DNA from: Candidatus Methanogaster sp. UBA203
GTDB taxonomy: Archaea > Halobacteriota > Methanosarcinia > Methanosarcinales > Methanogasteraceae
Length of the DNA: 5,924 nt
Reading direction: 5' to 3'
Assembly: GCA_002503595.1 (NCBI GenBank)
Contig: DASC01000194.1
Location: 4,717-10,640, forward strand
The translations under genes and the position numbers were made by a program. Below are positions 1 to 5,357 of the stretch, piece after piece (position 1 is the stretch's first letter; each line of letters starts with the position of its first letter). Under the pieces are notes generated by a model that did no database searches, had not been told where the DNA came from, and worked only from the letters and a program-made list of their open reading frames with translations.

Positions 1-91
1 CGCCCTCCGCGGTGATGAATCACTTGATTTTGTAATGGTCAGTTGGATGCACAACACCGCGACTGACGTAAATGGCATCAATAGGACATAC

Positions 92-162
92 AACCACAGA
101 GAGCACAGAGGGACACAGAGGATCGATTTAAAAACTCTGTGCTCTCTGCGTCCTCTGTGGTT
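92..162. repeat. Imperfect inverted repeat built from CACAGAG words
   Basis: The left arm (92-120) starts AACCACAGAGAGCACAGAG and the right arm (135-162) ends TCCTCTGTGGTT. The outer ten bases pair exactly and the inner parts pair with small offsets because each arm is itself made of short CACAGAG-like words. A 14-bp spacer (121-134) containing ATCGAT separates the arms, so the whole could fold into a long hairpin. Similar CACAGAG palindromes are, to my knowledge, scattered in intergenic regions of many environmental prokaryotes. I know of no proven function and cannot assign it to a named element. Confidence 0.8.
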
Positions 163-213
163 AAATCCGGTGGCTTTTACTGCTTGTGTGGGATCGATTC
201 GACCACAACATAA

Positions 214-412
214 ATCACTTGGTTTTCAGACAGTGCCATGTGTGGCAAACAGATAACTCTTAATCTGTGTAAATCAGTGGCTGATATAAATTTTAGCCAC
301 AGATTAACAGTGATTCCACCGGTTTTATCCACAAGTTATCCGAGCATGTACGCTTTTTCGCTGTAATTGTGCCGAATCCATGCTTCGACATCGGATCGAC
401 CGTTTTTCAAAT
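214..412. repeat. 199-bp tandem repeat, copy 1
   Basis: This unit starts ATCACTTGGTTTTCAG and ends GGATCGACCGTTTTTCAAAT. It is followed at once, with no spacer, by an identical second copy at a constant offset of 199 bp, and I found no mismatch by eye. The match stops at the left edge (base 213 differs from 412) and at the right edge (base 413 differs from 612), so the duplication is exactly two units. Each unit contains an inverted repeat (260-307 here), a short TGCCA/TGGCA stem (234-247) and the word TTATCCACA. Perfect identity suggests a recent duplication, or an assembly duplication. Confidence 0.93.
260..307. repeat. Inverted repeat inside tandem unit, copy 1
   Basis: TTAATCTGTG at 260-269 is the exact reverse complement of CACAGATTAA at 298-307. 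Inside, GTGGCT (277-282) pairs with AGCCAC (295-300) across an AT-rich 12-nt loop. Read together, the arms are a 13-bp palindrome TTAATCTGTGGCT / AGCCACAGATTAA whose left arm carries a 10-nt insertion that repeats GTG. The sequence could form a hairpin in RNA or a protein-binding dyad in DNA; which one is not known. Confidence 0.8.
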
Positions 413-611
413 ATCACTTGGTTTTCAGACAGTGCCATGTGTGGCAAACAGATAACTCTTAATCTGTGTAAATCAGTGGCTGATATAAATTTTAGCCACA
501 GATTAACAGTGATTCCACCGGTTTTATCCACAAGTTATCCGAGCATGTACGCTTTTTCGCTGTAATTGTGCCGAATCCATGCTTCGACATCGGATCGACC
601 GTTTTTCAAAT
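413..611. repeat. 199-bp tandem repeat, copy 2
   Basis: This is the second, seemingly identical copy of the unit at 214-412. It ends 37 bp before the stop codon of the minus-strand lipoprotein gene, so it lies in that gene's downstream region. Its internal inverted repeat is at 459-506. It has no coding content I would defend: the short reading frames shared by both copies begin at the same ATG within the repeat and diverge only where the repeat ends. Confidence 0.93.
459..506. repeat. Inverted repeat inside tandem unit, copy 2
   Basis: This is the same dyad as at 260-307, shifted by the 199-bp unit length, with the same 10-nt insertion in the left arm and the same AT-rich loop. That both copies share the interrupted arm shows the interruption came before the tandem duplication. 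Confidence 0.8.
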
Positions 612-648
612 GCGCTACCATCGTCAAAGACGGTATTGAGCGCGAAAA

Positions 649-1686
649 TCATTTCAGCTCCAGCTTATTCCACCAGTCCCATTCATCCACTCCGAAGAAC
701 CTGGATGCCCCGTAGATATCCTCGAAGAGTTGGTCGTAGACAAAGTATTCGGGTTCGTACGTGATCATCTCTGCGCCGAGATCCCCCTCGGTAGCGCTGA
801 CCGTGGGCTCGATCGCCAGATATTTCCCACCCCGCAGCGGGACGATCACCCATGCATGGCCGTACCCATCCCGCCAATTGTCCCTTGTGGCGATGTATGC
901 GGTCACGTTGTGGCATTCGAGTTTCCATTCGATGTATGCAGCCATCTCAGAGCAGTCGAAACTCGAGCACTGGTACGGCGTTATGAATCCCTTGCCAAGC
1001 AGCCGCTTCACCTCGTCAGGGGTGTTCTGGAACCGGGTCTTATGGAGGTAATACGGATCAGGAATATCTGAAAGATCCACCTCTTCGGGAGAAGGCACCA
1101 CCTCCGGATCAGGGGGCTCCGGCACAGGGGATGCGAAGTCCACCGATCCACTGTTGCTGACGGCGACGTTCTCGTTGAAACGGTCGATATTGGCATAGAC
1201 CGCATCCACATACGCGGCAGCTCTCTGGATGTGGTACATGGCATGGCTGTCGTCTCCTTGCGAGGCGTATTCGGACGCCAAATAAAGATCAGACACTGAC
1301 TCGTTGACGCTTTTATGGATCGCACGCAGAATAGAGAGTTGGGCATCATAATACGCTTCACCAGATCCGGAGAGCGAAGCGTTCGTGACACGGCGTTCGA
1401 ACGACTCGATCGATGCAGCGTACTCCCGATTCTCCCGTTTCAGTTGCTCACATTCTGCCCGGCAGCCATCGTATTCGCGGTCGTTAAAGGATGTGATGGC
1501 ACGGTTCAGGGATCCGGTTATGGTCTTCAGGTGTGAAAGCACCTCAGACTGGCTCTCTTCCAGATCGGCATGTTGCCAACCGCTCTCGATATGGCTTTCA
1601 GGGCGCCCAGGGCTTTCGTGGATGCAGCCGGCAGACAAGACCGCCAGTATCAGCGAAAATACCAATGATAGTATCACCCATCGCAT
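649..1686 (-). CDS. Predicted lipoprotein with transglutaminase-like domain
   Basis: The 345-residue product starts MRWVILSLVFSLILAVLSAGC, a lipoprotein signal with lipobox LSAGC (Cys21 is the likely lipidated residue), so it is probably anchored on the outside of the membrane. Residues about 40-175 are rich in charged, probably helical or coiled segments. A proline-rich linker follows (about 187-210, PVPEPPDPEVVPSPEE). The C-terminal part resembles the transglutaminase/cysteine-protease fold: Cys245 in FDCSEMAAY, His277 in GHAWVIV and an acidic residue in AIEPT (Glu293, where Asp is usual). The reading frame extends upstream to 1728, but the ATG at 1686 fits better: the signal peptide becomes standard, a GGATGAT ribosome site lies 10 nt upstream, and a TATA-like box at 1728-1735 would overlap the longer start. 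ATGs at 1701 and 1698 remain possible. Substrate unknown; the fold could be peptidase, transferase or inactive. Confidence 0.8.
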   Translation of the reverse strand: MRWVILSLVFSLILAVLSAGCIHESPGRPESHIESGWQHADLEESQSEVLSHLKTITGSLNRAITSFNDREYDGCRAECEQLKRENREYAASIESFERRVTNASLSGSGEAYYDAQLSILRAIHKSVNESVSDLYLASEYASQGDDSHAMYHIQRAAAYVDAVYANIDRFNENVAVSNSGSVDFASPVPEPPDPEVVPSPEEVDLSDIPDPYYLHKTRFQNTPDEVKRLLGKGFITPYQCSSFDCSEMAAYIEWKLECHNVTAYIATRDNWRDGYGHAWVIVPLRGGKYLAIEPTVSATEGDLGAEMITYEPEYFVYDQLFEDIYGASRFFGVDEWDWWNKLELK

Positions 1687-1696
1687 TTTAGAATGC

Positions 1697-1703
1697 ATCA
1701 TCC
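1697..1703 (-). promoter_or_regulatory. Ribosome binding site deciding lipoprotein start
   Basis: On the minus strand the sequence GGATGAT lies 10 nt before the ATG at 1686 and resembles the GGTGAT-type sites used elsewhere in this window. It supports the shorter start. It also contains the alternative ATG codons at 1701 and 1698, so it is not decisive. Confidence 0.4.
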
Positions 1704-1711
1704 TTATGCAT
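1703..1711 (+). promoter_or_regulatory. Weak TATA-like box for cofH operon
   Basis: CTTATGCAT lies about 36 bp before the cofH ATG at 1743. A start of transcription about 25 bp downstream would leave a leader of roughly ten bases. This fits the absence of a ribosome binding site before cofH, since many archaeal first genes in operons have very short leaders. The match to a TATA consensus is poor. Confidence 0.25.
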
Positions 1712-1727
1712 CTCTCGAACCAACACA

Positions 1728-1735
1728 TTTTAAAG
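1728..1735 (-). promoter_or_regulatory. TATA-like box for the lipoprotein gene
   Basis: The minus strand reads CTTTAAAA here, close to an archaeal TATA box. Transcription would start about 25 nt downstream, near 1705, giving a short leader before the ATG at 1686. The site lies only 8 bp upstream of the divergent cofH start, so the two genes share a very compact promoter region and may interfere with each other. This is judged from sequence and spacing only. Confidence 0.4.
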
Positions 1736-1742
1736 ATAGTAC

Positions 1743-2885
1743 ATGAAACGTACGAGAGTAATGCTTCCCACAGACCTGATCGACCGTGCGTACAGGGGCG
1801 AATGTACGAAAGAGGATGCAGCCTTGCTTGCGACCGCGCCGCCTACCGAACTCTTCAGACTGGCAGACGAACTGCGCGCAGAGGCGGTCGGGGACGTTGT
1901 CTCGTACATACCCAACCGAAACATCAATTTCACAAACAGGTGCATCGGAACCTGCCGGTTCTGCGCATTCAGGAAGCCAGATGGCTACCGGCTCGGGATT
2001 CAGGAGATCCTTAAAAAGGTAGAGGAAGCGGCCAGTGTTGGCGCAACCGAGATCTGCATCCAGGGGGGGCTTCTGCCGGATATGCACCTGACAAATTACT
2101 GCGAGATTCTCGAATCGGTCAAATCCGAATTTCCGAAGGTCCATCTCCATGCATACTCCCCGATGGAGGTCTGGTACGCAGCAGGCGGGGGCAGGGGTGG
2201 TGGTGGGAGCGAAGACCGGGAGGGGGATGGCGTGCGCATCAGGGATACGCTTGCAGCGCTAAAGAAGGCAGGGCTTGATACGATGCCCGGAACCGCAGCA
2301 GAGATCCTTGTGGATGATGTGCGTACGAAAATATGCCCGGATAAACTGAATACCGAACAGTGGGCAGGTGTCGTCAGGACCGCGCACAGTCTCGGCATAA
2401 GAACGACCGCAACCATCATGTACGGACACATCGAGACCGTGAGGGACCGGATCGATCACCTGTTCCTGATTCGCAACCTGCAGGACGAGACGCACGGATT
2501 CACTGAATTTGTGCCGCTCTCGTTTATGCCGTACAACAACGAACTCGGCGAAGAGATGCTTGCAAGCGGCAATTACGGCAACACTGGAATCGATGACCTG
2601 CGGATGCATGCGCTTGCACGAATCGTGCTACACAACCGCATCCCAAACATTCAGGCGAGCTGGGTGAAGCTCGGGAAAAAACTGGCGCAGTACGCGCTTC
2701 ATTGCGGAGCAAACGACCTTGGAGGAACGCTCATGGAAGAAAAGATATCAAAATCGGCGGGATCAATGTCAGGCGAATATATGCCACCGTCAGAGTTTGA
2801 CTGGATCATTGAGAATGCCGGACGGATACCGCGGGTGCGGGATACGATCTATTCCCACCAACGACACCCCAAGCAGGGGCGGTGA
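1743..2885 (+). CDS. cofH: 5-amino-6-(D-ribitylamino)uracil--L-tyrosine 4-hydroxyphenyl transferase CofH (F420)
   Basis: CofH is a radical-SAM enzyme that joins a tyrosine-derived 4-hydroxybenzyl group to 5-amino-6-ribitylaminouracil; CofG then closes the ring to make Fo, the deazaflavin chromophore of coenzyme F420. The 380-residue protein shows the 4Fe-4S/SAM motif CIGTCRFC (Cys67, Cys71, Cys74), then HAYSPMEV (135-143), AGLDTMPGTAAEIL (176-189), TTATIMYGHIE (221-231), GFTEFVPLSF (252-261), NIQASWVKLG (302-311) and GANDLGGTLMEE (322-333), an order typical of CofH rather than CofG or the menaquinone enzymes MqnC/MqnE. A glycine-rich stretch (about 148-163) looks like an insertion. No ribosome site precedes the ATG at 1743, suggesting a very short leader; the ATG at 1761 is an alternative. 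It is first in a tight operon with mobB and nadX. No cofG is in the window. Confidence 0.95.
   Translation: MKRTRVMLPTDLIDRAYRGECTKEDAALLATAPPTELFRLADELRAEAVGDVVSYIPNRNINFTNRCIGTCRFCAFRKPDGYRLGIQEILKKVEEAASVGATEICIQGGLLPDMHLTNYCEILESVKSEFPKVHLHAYSPMEVWYAAGGGRGGGGSEDREGDGVRIRDTLAALKKAGLDTMPGTAAEILVDDVRTKICPDKLNTEQWAGVVRTAHSLGIRTTATIMYGHIETVRDRIDHLFLIRNLQDETHGFTEFVPLSFMPYNNELGEEMLASGNYGNTGIDDLRMHALARIVLHNRIPNIQASWVKLGKKLAQYALHCGANDLGGTLMEEKISKSAGSMSGEYMPPSEFDWIIENAGRIPRVRDTIYSHQRHPKQGR
2184..2231 (+). repeat. Glycine-rich, G-run insertion within cofH
   Basis: Codons 148-163 encode GGGRGGGGSEDREGDG, a low-complexity loop lying between the conserved HAYSPMEV and AGLDTMPGTAAEIL blocks, where CofH proteins usually have a short link. 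The coding strand carries five runs of three or more G (first run of five near 2186, last run of five near 2221), with one loop of ten bases, so G-quadruplex formation is conceivable. The reading frame is intact. Confidence 0.6.
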
Positions 2886-2886
2886 T
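2881..2886 (+). promoter_or_regulatory. Ribosome binding site of mobB overlapping cofH stop
   Basis: GGTGAT matches the archaeal anti-Shine-Dalgarno and contains the cofH stop codon TGA (2883-2885). It lies 3 nt before the ATG at 2890. It fixes the mobB start there, although the frame is open back to 2719 inside cofH, and it implies coupling of mobB translation to the end of cofH. Confidence 0.75.
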
Positions 2887-2889
2887 ATA

Positions 2890-3618
2890 ATGACCGATGC
2901 AGCAGTGATCGGCGTTGTCGGGTATCACAACACAGGAAAAACGACGCTCATCTGTAAATTGATTGAACGGTTGGCAGAGAAGGGCCATTCTGTGGTGACT
3001 ATAAAGAATATACCGAAAGTTGGATTCACCATAGACCGCGAAGGAACCGACACATGGAAACACGCCGAATCCGGCGCAGGGCTTGTTGTTGCAAGCACTT
3101 TGGATGAGACATCCTTCATCATGAAGACTGGCATGCCACTTGAGGATATCCTGAGAATCACAGACAGCATAACGTCCCCTGATGTGATACTCGTGGAGGG
3201 GCACAAGACTGAGAATATCCCAAAGATCGTGCTCGGAGATATCGAGATAGACCGCGGCGGGCGTAGATACGATCCCGATGCGGATGATTTCGAGGATGTT
3301 CTCGATTATGTAACAGAGGCGATCGAGATTGCGAGGGTGTACTCGAAACTTCCGAAGATGGACTGCGGGAAATGCGGATGCGACGACTGTATGGAGATGG
3401 CAGAAGCCATCGTCCGCGGGGAAAAGGCAATCTCGGACTGTGTGGTGCAGGAAGGGCTTGTGAGCGTCACCGTAGGGGGAGAGGCGATTCCAATGGGTCC
3501 CTTTGTTCAGGATATCGTCTCGAAAACGATCGCCGGAATGGTCTCCTCCTTAAAAGGCGTTGATCGTGAAGGCACAGGCGCAGATATAATCATTGAGGTA
3601 AAACATGCCGAAAAATAG
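2890..3618 (+). CDS. mobB: MobB-type GTPase with C-terminal 4Fe-4S motif
   Basis: MobB proteins are P-loop nucleotide-binding proteins associated with attaching GMP to molybdopterin, giving the guanine dinucleotide cofactor of formate and formylmethanofuran dehydrogenases. The 242-residue protein has Walker A GYHNTGKT (11-18), the MobB-like block TIKNIPKVGFTIDREGTDTW (37-56) followed by AESGAGLVV (59-67), and VILVEGHKTENIPKIVL (99-115). After the MobB domain comes Cys159-x2-Cys162-x4-Cys167-x16-Cys184 (plus Cys164), the spacing of the Fe-S domain (PF04060 type) seen in RnfB and the corrinoid iron-sulfur protein. The start at 2890 follows a GGTGAT site; the upstream open frame lies inside cofH and lacks MobB features. 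The gene is 4 nt after cofH and overlaps nadX by 14 nt. The role of the cluster is unknown; it may sense redox state or bind a partner. Confidence 0.88.
   Translation: MTDAAVIGVVGYHNTGKTTLICKLIERLAEKGHSVVTIKNIPKVGFTIDREGTDTWKHAESGAGLVVASTLDETSFIMKTGMPLEDILRITDSITSPDVILVEGHKTENIPKIVLGDIEIDRGGRRYDPDADDFEDVLDYVTEAIEIARVYSKLPKMDCGKCGCDDCMEMAEAIVRGEKAISDCVVQEGLVSVTVGGEAIPMGPFVQDIVSKTIAGMVSSLKGVDREGTGADIIIEVKHAEK
3595..3599 (+). promoter_or_regulatory. Ribosome binding site of nadX inside mobB
   Basis: GAGGT lies 5 nt before the ATG at 3605, within the last codons of mobB. It supports that start and coupled translation of the two overlapping genes. Confidence 0.7.
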
Positions 3619-4426
3619 ATTAAAGATCGGGGTCTTCGGATGCGGCGTGATCGGAAGCGCGATATGCAGCGCAATCGACGAGGGAACCATCGATGCAGAC
3701 CTTATCGCAATCTGCGACCGTGATCCTGCGATAGAGCAGCTCGCCGACTCGCTTGACAGCCACCCAGCGACTATGAATATCAGCAGGATGGCGAGAGCCG
3801 TGGATATTGTGGTCGAAGCCGCATCCCAGCAGGCGGTGCGCACGATCGCACCAATTGTGCTGGCTGCGGGGTGCGATCTCATGATCATGAGTGTCGGCAC
3901 TCTCTCGGATGCGGAACTCTTCGACCAACTTAAGGACCTGGCACGGCGCAACGATTGCAGGATATATATCCCGTCTGGCGCAGTCGCAGGCATCGACGGC
4001 ATCAGATCAGCAGCCATCGGACGGATCGACTCGGTCGTGCTGACGACAACGAAGCCGCCGGCAGGGTTTGCTGGTGCGCCTTACATCGAAGAGCATGGCA
4101 TCGATCTTTCGTCGCTATCCGAGGCGACTGTGCTCTTCAAGGGAACTGCCGCGGATGCTGTGCAGGCGTTTCCTGCAAACGTGAACGTGGCGGGCACACT
4201 GAGTCTTGCAGGAATCGGGTACGATGCAACGACGGTGCGGGTCATCGCTGATCCTGCGGTTACACGGAATATGCACGAGATCGAGGTTACCGGGGAGTTT
4301 GGGGCGCTGACGGTCAGGGTCGAGAATGTTCCGTCGCCTGAGAATCCGAAGACGAGTTATATTGCAGTATTGTCCGCGATTGCGACGCTAAAGAAGCTGA
4401 CAGAGCCTGTGTGGGTGGGGACGTGA
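3605..4426 (+). CDS. nadX: L-aspartate dehydrogenase NadX
   Basis: The enzyme oxidises L-aspartate to iminoaspartate with NAD(P)+, the first step of de novo NAD synthesis before quinolinate synthase NadA; it replaces the FAD-dependent oxidase NadB in many archaea. The 273-residue length fits the family. The N-terminal Rossmann domain has GCGVIG (12-17) after a beta strand (LKIGVF), with Asp38 in ICDRD at the end of the second strand. Further family blocks are IPSGAVAGIDG (122-132), FPANVNVAGTLSLAG (189-203), RNMHEIEVTGEFG (221-233, including a conserved His) and ENPKTSYIAVLSAIATL (246-262). The start is fixed by GAGGT five bases upstream. It is the last gene of the cofH-mobB-nadX operon; nadA and nadC are not in the window. 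A general amino-acid dehydrogenase of the same fold is less likely. Confidence 0.92.
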   Translation: MPKNRLKIGVFGCGVIGSAICSAIDEGTIDADLIAICDRDPAIEQLADSLDSHPATMNISRMARAVDIVVEAASQQAVRTIAPIVLAAGCDLMIMSVGTLSDAELFDQLKDLARRNDCRIYIPSGAVAGIDGIRSAAIGRIDSVVLTTTKPPAGFAGAPYIEEHGIDLSSLSEATVLFKGTAADAVQAFPANVNVAGTLSLAGIGYDATTVRVIADPAVTRNMHEIEVTGEFGALTVRVENVPSPENPKTSYIAVLSAIATLKKLTEPVWVGT

Positions 4427-4470
4427 GATATCTTGCGGATTTGGTGGATGTCCGGATTGTTATAATCTTT

Positions 4471-4656
4471 TCAGATGCTTGTTGTAGTCATCAACATATC
4501 CATCCCCTCCAGGCATAATTCGACCACCTCTTTAAGGTTTTTGTAAAGCTCGTCGAGATTTTCTGCCTGAGTATGGGCACCAGGAATTCCGGGAACGACT
4601 GCTGCATACAATCCGGTTTCCGGGTCTTTTTCGAGGTATCCGGTTATTCTGTGCAT
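4471..4656 (-). CDS. HicB-like small protein, no visible HicA partner
   Basis: The 61-residue product (MHRITGYLEKDPETGLY...) matches the N-terminal partial RNase-H-like fold of HicB antitoxins: a beta strand, then ETGLYAAVVPGIPGAHTQAENLDE with the usual P-G-IPG-HTQ-ENLDE pattern, then the helix LYKNLKEVVELCLE. HicB proteins normally neutralise the HicA mRNA interferase, and longer ones add a DNA-binding domain; this one ends just after the helix. The frame is open to a GTG at 4665, but that GTG is part of the GAGGTG ribosome site, so the ATG at 4656 is chosen. The HicA gene usually sits directly beside it; neither the 115 bp upstream nor the 44 bp downstream can hold one. It may therefore be an orphan of the HicB-like family, acting as a solitary regulator or with a distant partner. 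Confidence 0.82.
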   Translation of the reverse strand: MHRITGYLEKDPETGLYAAVVPGIPGAHTQAENLDELYKNLKEVVELCLEGMDMLMTTTSI

Positions 4657-4662
4657 TTTAAA

Positions 4663-4668
4663 CACCTC
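4663..4668 (-). promoter_or_regulatory. Ribosome binding site of the hicB-like gene
   Basis: The minus strand reads GAGGTG six bases before the ATG at 4656. Because the upstream in-frame GTG (4665) is inside this site, it decides the start in favour of 4656. Confidence 0.75.
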
Positions 4669-4771
4669 TTATTTGGCGATTTTGAATATGCTCCGTTATG
4701 CGAAGCTGCCATCATTTCCAAGATACCGTTGTTGGCTCGAGTTACGTGTAAGCCATCCACCATCCAAAATC

Positions 4772-5353
4772 TCACTTCACCCGCGGCATCGCTATGATCT
4801 CCCGTATCTGCATCTTAAAGAAACTGTTCGCATGTCCGGGTTTGATCACGCACGCGACATCTGCGCCCGTGCCTGTCCCGCCAATAGCGATGACCTCGGA
4901 ATCGTCACTGACAGGAATCATGCCAGAATCCGCAGCCATAATCGTGATCTCGACAGCGACCTTAAACCCGATCCCGAACAGACTCCTGAGGACGGCTGCG
5001 ATGGTCTCAACCCTGCTCGCTCCGCCGAGTTTGTCAGTGAATGACCGCTCCACCCCTGATAGGGTGTGCGTCTGTGTGAAAACAGCCGCGCCCATCTCTT
5101 CCAGTGTTTTGAGGTTGCTTTCCTCAAATAGCCATTTTCCTTCCACTCTTGCACCGTAATGCAGTGTTGCAACGATTGTCTTGATGCCTGTGCCCTCTGC
5201 TGCTTTTGCAACCGCAATACCGGTCGATCCTGTGGTGCTTGCAACCACGATGTGCTCGATTCCGAGTTCGACTGCCCTCTCGACCGCAGCCCGCACGGTC
5301 TCATCCGTGTTAGCAGCACCCGGTTCTTCGAAGTATGTGATATCTTTTCTCAT
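4772..5353 (-). CDS. Free-standing pyruvate kinase C-terminal (alpha/beta) domain protein
   Basis: The 193-residue protein corresponds to the C-terminal domain of pyruvate kinase (PK_C, PF02887) without the catalytic barrel, so it is not a pyruvate kinase. Visible blocks are ITYFEEPGAANTDETVRAA (5-23), HIVVASTTGSTGIAVAKA (34-51), TIVATLHYGA (59-68), EITIMAADSGMIPVSDDSEV (125-144) and VIAIGGTGTGADVACVIKP (144-162). In pyruvate kinase this fold binds allosteric sugar phosphates; stand-alone versions occur in methanogens and related archaea and their job is unknown to me. The ATG at 5353 has GAGG seven bases upstream; the frame is open to 5395 but those codons cover hairpin-forming leader sequence and look non-coding. 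It lies 79 bp after tRNA-Gly on the same strand, with no clear promoter between, and 115 bp before the hicB-like gene. Confidence 0.85.
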   Translation of the reverse strand: MRKDITYFEEPGAANTDETVRAAVERAVELGIEHIVVASTTGSTGIAVAKAAEGTGIKTIVATLHYGARVEGKWLFEESNLKTLEEMGAAVFTQTHTLSGVERSFTDKLGGASRVETIAAVLRSLFGIGFKVAVEITIMAADSGMIPVSDDSEVIAIGGTGTGADVACVIKPGHANSFFKMQIREIIAMPRVK

Positions 5354-5357
5354 GTTA

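Larger units (their letters stand above)
1..648. other. Gene-free, repeat-rich intergenic region
   Basis: No open reading frame here looks like a real protein. The short ones run through the repeats, have no ribosome binding site and show no recognisable domain. The stretch is made of repeats: an imperfect palindrome at 92-162, two identical 199-bp tandem units at 214-611 and short shared words at 18-31, 213-226 and 413-425. The last bases before 648 are only the short spacer after the stop codon of the minus-strand lipoprotein gene. An RNA gene or a fragment of a mobile element cannot be excluded, but nothing recognisable supports either. Confidence 0.75.

Noticed and set aside
325..333. TTATCCACA, identical to a bacterial DnaA box (also at 524-532)
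   Set aside because: The window looks archaeal and archaea have no DnaA. There is one site per repeat unit and no origin features or Orc1/Cdc6 gene, so a chance match is more likely.
214..611. CRISPR-like array
   Set aside because: Two 199-bp identical units without spacers do not fit the short repeat and unique spacer layout, and no cas gene is near.
612..643. Possible hairpin (GCGCT / AGCGC with an inner CGTC / GACG) after the lipoprotein stop, as a terminator
   Set aside because: The stem is interrupted by unpaired bases and no T-rich stretch follows on the minus strand.
35..764. Short open reading frames on both strands over the repeat block
   Set aside because: They follow the repeats, have no ribosome sites or recognisable motifs, and those inside the tandem copies differ only where the repeat ends.
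2719..2889. N-terminal extension of mobB into cofH
   Set aside because: The frame is open but lies within the conserved end of cofH. A GGTGAT site fixes the start at 2890, right before the P-loop strand.
4457..4472. T-rich stretch after nadX as a transcription terminator
   Set aside because: Archaeal termination often uses T-tracts, but the longest run here is four T, too weak to call.
4657..4771. A small minus-strand frame of about 40 codons upstream of the hicB-like gene as a missing HicA
   Set aside because: Its translation lacks the HicA features (the GSH-containing double-stranded RNA-binding-like motif) and it is too short.
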